Origin: Mesorhabditis belari
Lineage: Eukaryota; Nematoda; Chromadorea; Rhabditida; Rhabditidae
DNA length: 64,000 bases
Assembly: GCA_958450365.1 (NCBI GenBank)
Contig: CAUEEP010000913.1
Coordinates: 1,035,001-1,099,000, forward strand
Reading direction: 5' to 3'
The notes beneath the pieces were generated by a model. The model was not told the DNA's origin and did not search any database. It was given only the letters and a program-made list of their open reading frames with translations. Of the stretch, positions 36,095 to 44,981 are shown one piece after another (within the stretch, counting starts at the first letter, position 1; each line of letters begins with the position of its first letter). A program made the translations under genes and the position numbers.

Positions 36095-38536
36095 TCATTC
36101 GCGGGCGTAGATGCAACTTTGAATCCATTTTAATGGCAGGAGTTCTTGCACCTGGCTTTTCGTTAGACCATCTAATCACAAAATTACATTTGAATTTCTT
36201 CAGCTAAATTTTCTTACCTAGCTTGCGTCCCACCATCTGAACATCTACGCGTAGACTTTTTGGGATTCCATCAATGAGTAATTCCTAAATCTGTATTTAG
36301 CATTTAAGTGATAAACCTACGTACATGATGCTTGAAAACGTTCGCTCCGTACCAATAAACTCCTTCCAACGATAGGGCTAGCATGCGAGCAGCAGTCTCT
36401 CGAGCGCACGGCTAAAAGTGTAGAAGTTTAAACTATTATTGTATTAAAATTAGTGCTTACATCTTCTTCATTTTCTATCAGTCGTGCAAACGCATTCAGA
36501 ACTTTCTTGGCCTCGGTGTTGAAACTAGATAAACTTAGATTGGGCAAGAGAAATTTAGGCTCTTGCATGGTTTAGGTGACAACTTTGACTTTTTGAAGCT
36601 TGACTGTCAATTCAAAAATCATCGAAACCATACAAGAGCGAAAATTCAACTTACTCGCACATGCGCTTTTCTGGATCGTAGAAGAGTAAGTAGGCCAAAG
36701 GGATACATTTAAGGGCGCTGTGATAGTCGAGGTTTTCAGTTTTGCTGCTAAAGAGAAATAAGAAACAAAATTAAACAAAAAGGTTACTATTTTTCTTTTG
36801 CACCCATTAGTTGACAGCTCCATAAATCAGCTTCTAAAATGTCAACAAGAAGACTCTGTAAGGTGGGTGAAGGAAGTGGAGGATCTTTGGACTTGGGATC
36901 GGAAGAGACGTTGGTGGCACTAAAACAATAACCAGTTTAAATATTTAATCCATGATTTACCCAAAAGCTTGAAGGACGAGCTTCCGAAAAGATTGCGCAC
37001 GAGAATTTAGGTCATTTATTGTACCCTAAAATTATAAAATCTAGAGCTACTTAAAAGATCCCTACTGAAGACGGGTCGTTCTTCCGAGCTGTCTTTTGAA
37101 CAATTTCCTTTCCGAAATAGTCGCAATTCGATTTGGATAGTACTAAAAACACAAATTATGAGGACTCTTGAAAAAAATACCTTGAAGCCAGTAGTAACGT
37201 AGAGTAACGCTGCAGGGAGGAGATGAAGTGAGAAACGACTGTAGCAGCAAAAAGATTTGTTCATCCAATCGCGATTCATCTGCATAATTAGGCTAAAACA
37301 AAAGCAAATTAGCTGCAACTCTAATAAACTTACAATAGCGATGTCATGAAGGAGTCTTGAAAGGACATTTGCTTCTGGTAAGAAGTTTGGCCCAATAGAA
37401 CATCTAAAAAAGACCCAGCTCAGAAATGTTAAAAATTTGATACGCACCTAATCAAATCGACAAGTTGTTTCGCCACAAGCAAATGCATCTTCCTGTCCTT
37501 CTTAGGATATCGCTTGAATTCATTCCATATCATATTGAATCGGGACAGCATCTCTGGTGGGTGATCAGCGGTAGTCTGAACAGTTATTTAGCCCTTCTTG
37601 CTCACGACAAATACAAACCAAATTCCGGTTGTGAAGAGCCTCTCTGACACGCATTTTTGCACCTGGCACGGTTGAGCTCCATTCGTACGTATCGTGCACC
37701 ATGAAACGACCTAGCTCTGCTTCCGGCAACGGGAATGAATAAATCTAGACGGAATAGATTATTACGGGAAACCTAGCGGAACAATAACGCTTCTTGAATA
37801 CAACTTTCTTCTGTAACCGAAGCTTTGTTGCCACCAAGAAATCAAAGCATTCTGAGAACTCCGTTTTTAACAAGAAATCTAATATAATACCTCTATTCCA
37901 AAGTCGCGCAACCCAAAGTTATTGTCGAATGTGCCAATGGGCTCTGAAATCGGAGACATAAGTGGTGAATGTGATGGTGGAGAAGACTATAATATTAAAT
38001 TAAAGGATCTTTATTAATAAGAACCGGCTCTTGCTCTTCGTTCAACAAAATTTCTGCTTGAAACTCGGCCAATAGATCATCACAATCCAGGTCATCTTCG
38101 CTTTTCATTTTTCGTCGTTTCCTAGAAAGAAGATATGATTAGATAATTGGAAATGTTAAAGCATAAAAGGAAACATATAAGTTAGCGGACAATGTGATTT
38201 TATTTTAGTTATTTTAGTGGCTCGGCACTTCAATCGTACAATAGAATTTGAAAATATTTTACTCTTTCATTATTAATTCTTTTAAACAATTGCATTAAAA
38301 CCGACAAAGCTTTCTTTACATCCGATGAAGTTGTCTTTGATCCAGAAGGTATTTCAGCATTATTCCTAAAATTTTCATAACAACCTTCATGAGGGTCCAA
38401 AGCCTACTTGATTATTTGATTGTCCTTCAAAGCTTTGTTCATGTTTCGTTTCGAAACATCTCGCTCTAAATAAATAGATTTTTAAACAAAACTTTTAAAA
38501 GTCACTTGTCAGGCGCTCCTTCAATACATCCGGCAT
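36095..38536 (-). CDS. Unrecognised helical protein, about 500 residues
   Basis: About 13 exons on the minus strand join in consistent phase, from MPDVLKERLTKRDVSKRN at 38536 to LLPLKWIQSCIYARE before TGA at 36095. The N-terminus is basic, then an acidic segment (KSEDDLDCDDLLAEFQAEIL), a Ser/Pro linker, and a long leucine-rich part that looks all-helical (SVTLRYYWLQVLSKSNCDYF, YHSALKCIPLAYLLFYDPEK, ARMLALSLEGVYWYGANVFK). No signal peptide or transmembrane segment. The architecture (acidic/basic head plus helical repeats) would suit a nuclear scaffold protein, but I do not recognise the family. Most introns are 39-60 bp and end in TTTAG or TATAG. One donor (ATA|GTAACC at about 36792) was chosen because a nearer donor breaks the frame. 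A 31-bp direct repeat overlaps the start codon region. Confidence 0.75.
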
Positions 38537-39045
38537 CTTCGTATCATTGCTTTGTGTCGTCTCCTCTTTCTCTTTATTTCTCACCATCTAAAGTAAGAAA
38601 TATAGAAGAGTCAAAAGGCAGAAAAGAAAAACGAGAACAGCAAGCGTGTACGGTGCAAAATAGCGGATATACATTAAGCATAGTTCTTTCAAAAAGATAG
38701 GTGCATCTTCGTATCATTGCTTTGTGTCGTCTCATTTTATCATTTTATTGCATTTTAAAGAGACCTTAGTGTTTTCAAACAGTAATAAGTGTGAGTAGTA
38801 CAGTACAGCCAGTCAGCCTAGTTGTCTGGGTAAATAAAGACTAGCACCCAGGGGTCGAATATAACCCGCGTAAATAGACGACCTGAAATCATGAAGACAC
38901 AGAGAAATTGACGTACATTGGCGCCTTATGGATTCGTGAATAAGTGAGGCACCAAAGAGAATCTTTTAAACAACAATGTTTAAATTGAATATCTTTTTAC
39001 ATTATATTCTTTGATATATAACTTTTTTTTTTGTGAATTCTTTCT
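38537..39045. other. 5' flank of the minus-strand gene
   Basis: No gene is seen. The 31-bp stretch beginning GCATCTTCGTATCATTGCTT at 38533 recurs at 38703-38733. The remainder is AT-rich up to the first of two adjacent foldback elements. Confidence 0.5.
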
Positions 39046-39488
39046 GGGAGTGAGACAAATGCGCACCTGGACATTTGCGCACCTTTTTTTTCGCACTTAG
39101 CCCATTAGCGCACCTTTTTTCGCGTTTTAAAAAAGCTCTAAAAGCTAATATTAACCAATTTCTATTCCAAAAGTTGTTTTTCTAGGTAATTTGTGGGTGT
39201 CGAATTCAAATTTTGACATAACAGAGCGTGTGGAACAAATTTGAAAGACAAAACGGCTAGGTCAAATTACAGAAAATTGTTGATTTTTCTCTTTGTATAA
39301 CTCCGTCCGTTCGCTTCCACAAGCTCTGATATGCCAAAATTTCGATCCTACGCCCTAAAATTACCTAGAAAAACAAATTTTGGAATAAAAATTGGTTAAT
39401 ATTAGCTTTTAGAGCTTTTTTTAAAACGCGAAAAAAGGTGCGCTAATGGGCTAAGTGCGGAAAAAAAGGTCGCATTTGTCCCACTCCC
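39046..39488. mobile_element. Foldback MITE, about 443 bp
   Basis: Ends GGGAGTGAGACAAATGCG and CGCATTTGTCCCACTCCC. The arms run over 100 bp and include TTAGCCCATTAGCGCACC and AGCTCTAAAAGCTAATATTA with their complements. Non-coding. Confidence 0.85.
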
Positions 39489-39530
39489 TTCTTTCTTAGA
39501 ACTTCTGGAGATCCTGCTAAATTTTTGGAT

Positions 39531-39935
39531 AGACTTGCTTATCGATATAATCAATACAAACGGCATGCTCATGTTTGACCGTTCAGATCTCGTTTTCTAG
39601 AACAGCTATCAATCTGAAATTTTTTTCATTGGAAAGCCAAGAATGTCAGCTTTTGATTGTTATCTCACACATAGCAAATTCTCTTAGGTTAGTGTCTTAA
39701 AAAGCTTATCAATATTTATCGATACTCAAATATCGATAATCGATACTCTCGATATCGACAAGGTTTATGGGGTGCTTACTCATTAAAAGTCGCTATATAT
39801 AAAATAGCAAACAAAAGCTGACATTCTTGGCTTTCCAATGAAAGAAATTTCAGATTTAGCTGTTCTAGAAACTGAGATCTGAACGTTCAAACATGAGCAT
39901 ACCGTTTCTATTGATAATATCGACAAGCAAGTCTA
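39531..39935. mobile_element. Foldback MITE, about 405 bp
   Basis: The arms begin AGACTTGCTTATCGATAT and contain AGCCAAGAATGTCAGCTTTT with complements on the right. The centre is rich in ATCGATA words. Non-coding. Its right end lies about 150 bp before the probable spliced-leader site of PIG-T, so it forms part of the promoter region of that cluster. Confidence 0.85.
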
Positions 39936-40122
39936 GTTTTGGGCTGCGCAACAAGCAACTGCAGAACTTAACTAGAAAGTATTCAAATGTTACGCAAACA
40001 ATTGGTTAGTTGTGCATTTGCTTGTTGCTCAGCCCAGTTTCTTTCCAAAAGTTGTATTTTATTGTGCTAAATGTTTCTTTTTCAGGTACAACTTTCTGCT
40101 TCAAACGATACATGAGCTGAAA

Positions 40123-41859
40123 ATGTTTTGGAAGATCTTGCTGTTGACACTTTTTGGAGGGATTCTCGCGTCGAACGAAGAATCGTATGTGGAGGAGTTG
40201 CTCATCTCAAGGCTTCCGTCGGATCATCACTTGGCACAGTTCCGCTTCATCATTACGAGCCGCTCCCTGGAACTTGGGCCTAACTATGAGCTCTTCCCGC
40301 GAGTACTTGGACAACTTCTACAAGCTCATGGCATTCAGGAACTAGAATACATTGCAACACAAGGAGTTTGGCACTCAGATCATTACGGACCACCCCCGCA
40401 ACCCGCCTCATCGACAGGAGCCTTTTTGAGCGCCAAATTCGACGGGCCGTCAAACACCGTCGATGATCGCTGGCTTTCGGTGGTAAACTCTTTGAATGGC
40501 GCTTTTTGTGCATCGTTGCTGTCGATGGTGCCAGCTGAAACGTATAAACAAAAGAATGAGCGGAAAGGCGACTATCCAAAGGCAAAGAAACTCTTTTCGC
40601 GAGCTGGCACCCTTCCCAGAGAAGCACTTTGTACAGAAAATTTGACGCCTTGGAGAAAGTTGTTGCCTTGCAAGCAAAATGGGCTGATTAGTCTACTTAA
40701 CCCGCATAAGCTCTACGGGTCACTGTTTCACTCGATGGGCTTTCATATTCATCCAGAGTGTAAGGACAATTCTTGTTGGTATCGACTTGAGCTTTCAGCT
40801 ATCGTGCTCTTTGATGTCCCCATCTCGGAAAATAGGCGACTTGATTGGTCTTTGAAGTCATTCTTCGACCGACCAATTTCCGGCGTGTGTAATGCAGCGA
40901 CACGCAGCACCGTGCTAGTGCATCAACACGAAGAGCAAGCGGATAGCGATAAACCGGCTGATGTTATCACGATCAATGGGCAACAGTTTGCCGTATACCC
41001 AACAGAGCAGATTCTTGGCGAGAAAACCGAAGGCAACATCTTTGTGCGTTACACCAAGTCGGTTGATTTGCATAAAAAAAACCCACCGAGAGCTCTGAGC
41101 ATCTCATCAACACTTGGAGGAAAGGATACATTTTCTGGACTACTGCTCACAACAATCAAAAACAATGAAAATGAAAAACACACGGTTGTTTACGAGCAAG
41201 TGTTGCCGTGGTGGGTACGTTTCCATTATCATACGAAACAAGTTCTGTGCCATGACTCTAAACAGGAAATCGTGAAACCATATGTGGCAAACAGAGTTTT
41301 CTCGGGAGCAATTGATCGAAAGCGCCCGGCTTACATCCAAATGGAGATCGAGCTTCCAGCCAATTCAAAATGCATCGTCTCTTACAATTTTGAGAGAGCT
41401 TTCCTAAGAATGGCCGAATACCCACCTGATGCGAATCATGGACTTTACATCCCGGCCGCTACAATCACACTCATGAAAAGGATTTCTACAGGTCTTCCCG
41501 AGGATAGCCGCTGTACGGAAAGGCTAGGCAACAGCTCCGAATGTGAACCAAGGGCAAAGCAGATGGTCTTTTCAAACGTTTTGCTAGTACCGATGCCAGT
41601 TCCCGACTTCAGTATGCCTTTCAACGTGATCTGTTTAGTTGGGACGGCTGTTTCTCTATGTTTTGGAGCTGTTCACCCCTTCTCAACGAGAATTTTGGTT
41701 CCAATCAACGAAAAACTTCCTGGACAATCAATTTGGAGAACAATTTTCCGTGGAATTCTCCTTGTACTGATGGCTGGCGCTTGCTACATGGAATACAACA
41801 ACATCAGCCTGAACGCTCTTCGCCGAGAAATCGAAAAATTGCTCAGTTTTCAGTTTTAA
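40123..41859 (+). CDS. PIGT: PIG-T, GPI transamidase subunit
   Basis: PIG-T/Gpi16 is a subunit of the ER GPI transamidase that attaches GPI anchors to proteins. The 578-residue product has a signal peptide (MFWKILLLTLFGGILAS), the conserved block CTENLTPWRKLLPC, the family-typical LPANSKCIVSYNFERAFLRM and EYPPDANHGLYIPAATIT, and PDFSMPFNVICL leading into the C-terminal transmembrane segment (VICLVGTAVSLCFGAV). A second hydrophobic stretch near the end (GILLVLMAGACYMEY) is more than the human protein has there. The open frame extends upstream to 40012, but the start at 40123 is preferred because it gives a signal peptide and follows a TTTTTCAG acceptor at about 40078-40085 (probable spliced leader). 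The gene is uninterrupted, unusual among the intron-dense genes here. RPAIN follows after 165 bp. Confidence 0.95.
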   Translation: MFWKILLLTLFGGILASNEESYVEELLISRLPSDHHLAQFRFIITSRSLELGPNYELFPRVLGQLLQAHGIQELEYIATQGVWHSDHYGPPPQPASSTGAFLSAKFDGPSNTVDDRWLSVVNSLNGAFCASLLSMVPAETYKQKNERKGDYPKAKKLFSRAGTLPREALCTENLTPWRKLLPCKQNGLISLLNPHKLYGSLFHSMGFHIHPECKDNSCWYRLELSAIVLFDVPISENRRLDWSLKSFFDRPISGVCNAATRSTVLVHQHEEQADSDKPADVITINGQQFAVYPTEQILGEKTEGNIFVRYTKSVDLHKKNPPRALSISSTLGGKDTFSGLLLTTIKNNENEKHTVVYEQVLPWWVRFHYHTKQVLCHDSKQEIVKPYVANRVFSGAIDRKRPAYIQMEIELPANSKCIVSYNFERAFLRMAEYPPDANHGLYIPAATITLMKRISTGLPEDSRCTERLGNSSECEPRAKQMVFSNVLLVPMPVPDFSMPFNVICLVGTAVSLCFGAVHPFSTRILVPINEKLPGQSIWRTIFRGILLVLMAGACYMEYNNISLNALRREIEKLLSFQF

Positions 41860-42024
41860 TTATCCTGAAATGTCGCATTTCTTGTTATACTCATTGTGCC
41901 AATCTCACTTATGCCCTTTATTCCGAAATTTTACGGGTTTTTGCTTAACTTTATTGTTTTCTAAGTCATTCTTGGATTGTATGTAAATGATCATGTTTGA
42001 AATAATAATAAACTAGGTTCGAAA
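41860..42024 (+). promoter_or_regulatory. Operon-like spacer PIG-T to RPAIN
   Basis: 165 bp holding an AATAAA at about 42007-42012 and an AACTAG acceptor at about 42011-42016 just before the RPAIN ATG. This arrangement is expected where an upstream 3' end is coupled to trans-splicing of the next gene. Inference from spacing and signals only. Confidence 0.45.
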
Positions 42025-42789
42025 ATGTTGAAACAAGGAAACCGCGCTGCTCAATACAAGAACAATGGAAGAGCGGAACGATTTATGGTTGATCTCAGAA
42101 AGGTTTGGTTGAGCTTCGTAGTGAAGATTTCCATTTTAGAAATGTCTTGATCGTCTACGATTGAATCGAGGTGATTTATTGAACAAGAGGCGACAAATTG
42201 ACATGGTAACCATTTTCACCCATTACAATGAAGGTATAGTTGGTTTTTAGGTGATCAAAGAGACTTGCACCGAACTTAGCAATGAGGAAATTGACAGCGA
42301 TATGATCGAGCGATTACGTATCGAATTGTTGCAAGAGGGTTTGATTTCTTTTATGATCAAAAACGTCAGTGATATTAGAGTTTCTGGATATTCAAGAATT
42401 TGAGGTGGCTCGCGACATGGATATGCTTGAATCGATGAGTAGCAGCCAATCTTTGATGTGTCCGCTATGTCTGAAAGTAAAGAATTGTCTGTTTTGACAC
42501 ATTCAAGTTTGTGTTTAGTCCCCAGCTATGTTGCGTCATGGCAGACTGCATTGTAACTCGAATACATGCGGATTTGAATGTACCTTCTCGAGCGACATGG
42601 TAATTTTTTTAACAAGAGCTTTTATGCAAGCTTCAATTTTAGATGCCGGCTGAATCACAACTGCATGAATGGTTTTCGGCTCTTTTCACAAATCATTGTC
42701 AATCAGGATGTGTTGGAATTCCACGTGCCCAGCAAACTCAATCGTTGACAGTTTCTTGTTCACTTTGTGGTTACCATGCAACGTTTTAG
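42025..42789 (+). CDS. RPAIN: RPA-interacting protein (RPAIN)
   Basis: Six exons join cleanly (42025-42102, 42140-42205 and onward). The N-terminal RIP-type motif is KCLDRLRLNRGDLLNKRRQ, the middle is acidic (VIKETCTELSNEEIDSD), and the C-terminus is a cysteine-rich zinc-binding region with MCPLC, HCNSNTCGFEC and SCSLC and a histidine cluster (NHCQSGC). RPAIN binds replication protein A and supports its nuclear import. Length, about 190 residues, suits the family. The stop is TAG at 42787-42789. It lies in a same-strand cluster with PIG-T upstream (165 bp) and the HP1-like gene downstream (180 bp). Confidence 0.85.
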
Positions 42790-42969
42790 GCATTTTTATT
42801 TGTAGAGATTTATTGCTGCTAACTATTTTTGTATTTTGTTGGACGGGTAACGCAAATAAATACGTGTAACGTTTGAAGCTTTATCAAGAAAGATCGCTTG
42901 AATGAGCGTAAAGTATTTGCACTGGTACGTTGTATTTGTTAAAAAGACTCTTGTTTTTGGTTAGATAGA
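42790..42969 (+). promoter_or_regulatory. Operon-like spacer RPAIN to HP1-like gene
   Basis: 180 bp with an AATAAA at about 42855 and a TTTTTGGTTAG acceptor at about 42955-42964, five bases before the next ATG. Consistent with spliced-leader trans-splicing in an operon. Inference. Confidence 0.45.
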
Positions 42970-43542
42970 ATGGACCGACGGAAACGTGCTACTATTGGTG
43001 AAGCAGCAATGCCAAAACTTCCGGTTTGCGATTTTCCAAATTAACATTTTTCCAAATCTACAGGTGGTGGAGAAGGTGTTGTCCAAGCGCTTAATTGATG
43101 GACAAGTTCACTTCTTGATTAAGTAGGTTTTATGCGATGCAAGTATAAAATTTTATTTAGATGGGAGGGTGAATCCATTGAAAACTCAACGTGGGAACCC
43201 GAAGTAAATTTGTCGTGCAGTCACTTGATTGCCGAGTTTGAACGAGAGCGACGAAACGTTTGGAACTATACTTTGTCGGCAATTTATCTAATTTTAGAAA
43301 CAAATCCAAAAAGTTGAGGAAGAAGACGAGGATAAAGTTGTGGATCGGATAGTCGGAATGTGCGAACAAAATGGAGAGCGTTATTTTTTGGTAAATTAAA
43401 CTTTCTATTTGTTAACAAATTTATGTTCTAGGTCAAATACACAAATGACATGGCTCAACTGATGCCAGCCAAAATTGCCAACAAACAGCATATCGAAGCC
43501 GTTCTACGTTTTTATGAGGAAAACCTTCAATTTGCATCCTAA
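42970..43542 (+). CDS. HP1: HP1-like protein, chromodomain plus chromo shadow domain
   Basis: Exons 42970-43023, 43064-43122, 43161-43257, 43298-43390 and 43432-43542 encode about 137 residues. The chromodomain runs from VVEKVLSKRLIDGQ through LIKWEGESIENSTWEPEVNL to SHLIAEFERERR. An acidic hinge (VEEEDEDK) leads to a chromo shadow domain (DRIVGMCEQNGERYFLVKYT ... HIEAVLRFYEENL). HP1 proteins bind H3K9-methylated nucleosomes and dimerise through the shadow domain. Against the canonical chromodomain, the tryptophan of KW.G is present, but the aromatic before VVEKV is proline (LPVVEKV) and the aromatic after KW.G is glutamate (WEGES). Two of three methyl-lysine cage positions therefore seem lost. 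The hinge is very short. Probably the third gene of the PIG-T/RPAIN cluster. Confidence 0.9.
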
Positions 43543-43605
43543 TTGCTCACGATCTCAAGTTGTTACTCACGTGTTCATTCTTTTTCTATAGTATAAAGAA
43601 TTTTA

Positions 43606-43774
43606 TTAGGAATTGGTTTTAACAATCGCTGCTTTTGGTTTTTGAGATGTCCTTGTGGTGATTGTTCTACGGTTCACTAAAACGAATTCTGAGTCCATCT
43701 TCAAAATTATTTACCTTACCTTTTCCATGTTCGTTCATATTGTTCATTCGGTCTATTTTTGCAGACTTCGTCAT
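43606..43774 (-). CDS. Small basic protein, 41 residues (hypothetical)
   Basis: On the minus strand ATG at 43774 follows a TATTTTAG acceptor directly. Exon 1 encodes MTKSAKIDRMNNMNEHGK and ends at a GTAAGG donor in phase 1. Exon 2, after a GTTTTAG acceptor, encodes NRRTITTRTSQKPKAAIVKT and stops at TAA (43606). The product is short, basic and probably disordered, with no known domain. It is tail to tail with the HP1-like gene (64 bp). Splice signals and phase support it, but the small size leaves doubt; it could instead be the terminal exons of a longer gene to the right. Confidence 0.4.
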
Positions 43775-44223
43775 TCTAAAATAAAATTTCCAAATAAAAG
43801 TTAGATTATACCACTAGTTTGTGAGTCTTCCTGGCTTCGCACATGATTTCTCGATTTACTTTATATATTGTCTTTCTAAACGAACACCGCAAATGGGAGA
43901 AGAGAGGCAAGACGGATCGTATGCTTTGAAGTCTCATTTGCACTCACTGGATGGTGATCACTGCATAAATGATTTTAACATGTTCCGATCGCCTAGACCA
44001 TGAACATTATTTTTGACCAAATCAAATATCTACCTTCTGATAATCGCTGCTTTTTGGAACCTTCGTTATTTAACTGTGTCCTCTCTAAATTCAAACATTC
44101 TCAAAGCCAAACTACTGCCCGCACCTGTTTTCTTGTGTTTCGAAGCCTTTGGATCATCATCAGTTCGTTTTCGCTCCCTTATCTTTTGTGTCTCGAGACT
44201 TCTAAGCCATTTATAAAAACTAA
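43775..44223. other. No gene seen
   Basis: AT-rich spacer between two minus-strand small genes. Short plus-strand frames lack splice or codon support. Confidence 0.4.
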
Positions 44224-44752
44224 CTAGTTTTTGTCTGAGAAATTCATCGGAGTCTGGAATGCGGCGGTCTTCTGAAAGAGAATAAAATCATTGAAAAGTT
44301 CACAAAAGCCTTTGCATCTTCATCAACATGTGTGGATAGAGGAACGGTCGGGTCCTTTTCTTTATCGTTCTCCTCGTGATCCTCATATCCTACTCCCAAA
44401 GCGAACGGACCACACTCAGGAGAATCGAGGGGCATCGGGGGAATTTCCGGCACATCCACCTGAAAAAAAATAAATGACTGGGGTTTAGTAAAGTGAATAA
44501 ACGACCTTTGTGTTCTGCGTCGGCAACTAGCCGTAGAGCCTTCAAAAACTACCAAAACTATTCAATATACCCCAATAAAGACATCAACCTATATATTGAA
44601 AAAAATAGCCAAAAAAAAAGCAAACTTACATCCGAAAAGATAGAATGGCTTTGCTTCTTTTTCTTCGTTAAGCACATCAATAGCGGTGTGGCCAGGATCG
44701 CTGTCAAAGCGAGATTCCACACCAGAGTTATACGCAATAGCTCGTTTAGCAT
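44224..44752 (-). CDS. Small single-pass membrane protein, 109 residues
   Basis: Exons 44752-44630, 44459-44304 and 44271-44224 (41, 52 and 16 codons, all phase 0) join at strong GTAAGT/TTTTTTTCAG and GTGAAC/CTTTCAG sites. The N-terminus has one membrane segment (LVWNLALTAILATPLLMCL) followed by lysines (TKKKKQ), so the C-terminus is expected on the cytoplasmic side. The rest is acidic and proline-rich (VDVPEIPPMPLDSPECG, YEDHEENDKEKD) and ends TPMNFSDKN. I recognise no family. Intact and compact; the gene upstream on the other strand starts 230 bp away, so the two may share a bidirectional promoter. Confidence 0.65.
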
Positions 44753-44981
44753 TGACACAATTGCAATTTCTAAAGTGTTGCTTTTACAAAAATTGAAACC
44801 ACGAACTTGCCTTGATTATTAGAGAATCGATAAACAGATGTGGAAAGTAAAAATGAACTTCAGCAAAAAATAAAAAGTGTACGGAAATAGGTATGCAAAT
44901 TACAAATTTGCAAATTTTGCATTTAAATTTGAAAGTTGAGACTAAAAATCTAAAAGTTTGTCATTTCTATTCTTTAGCTTG

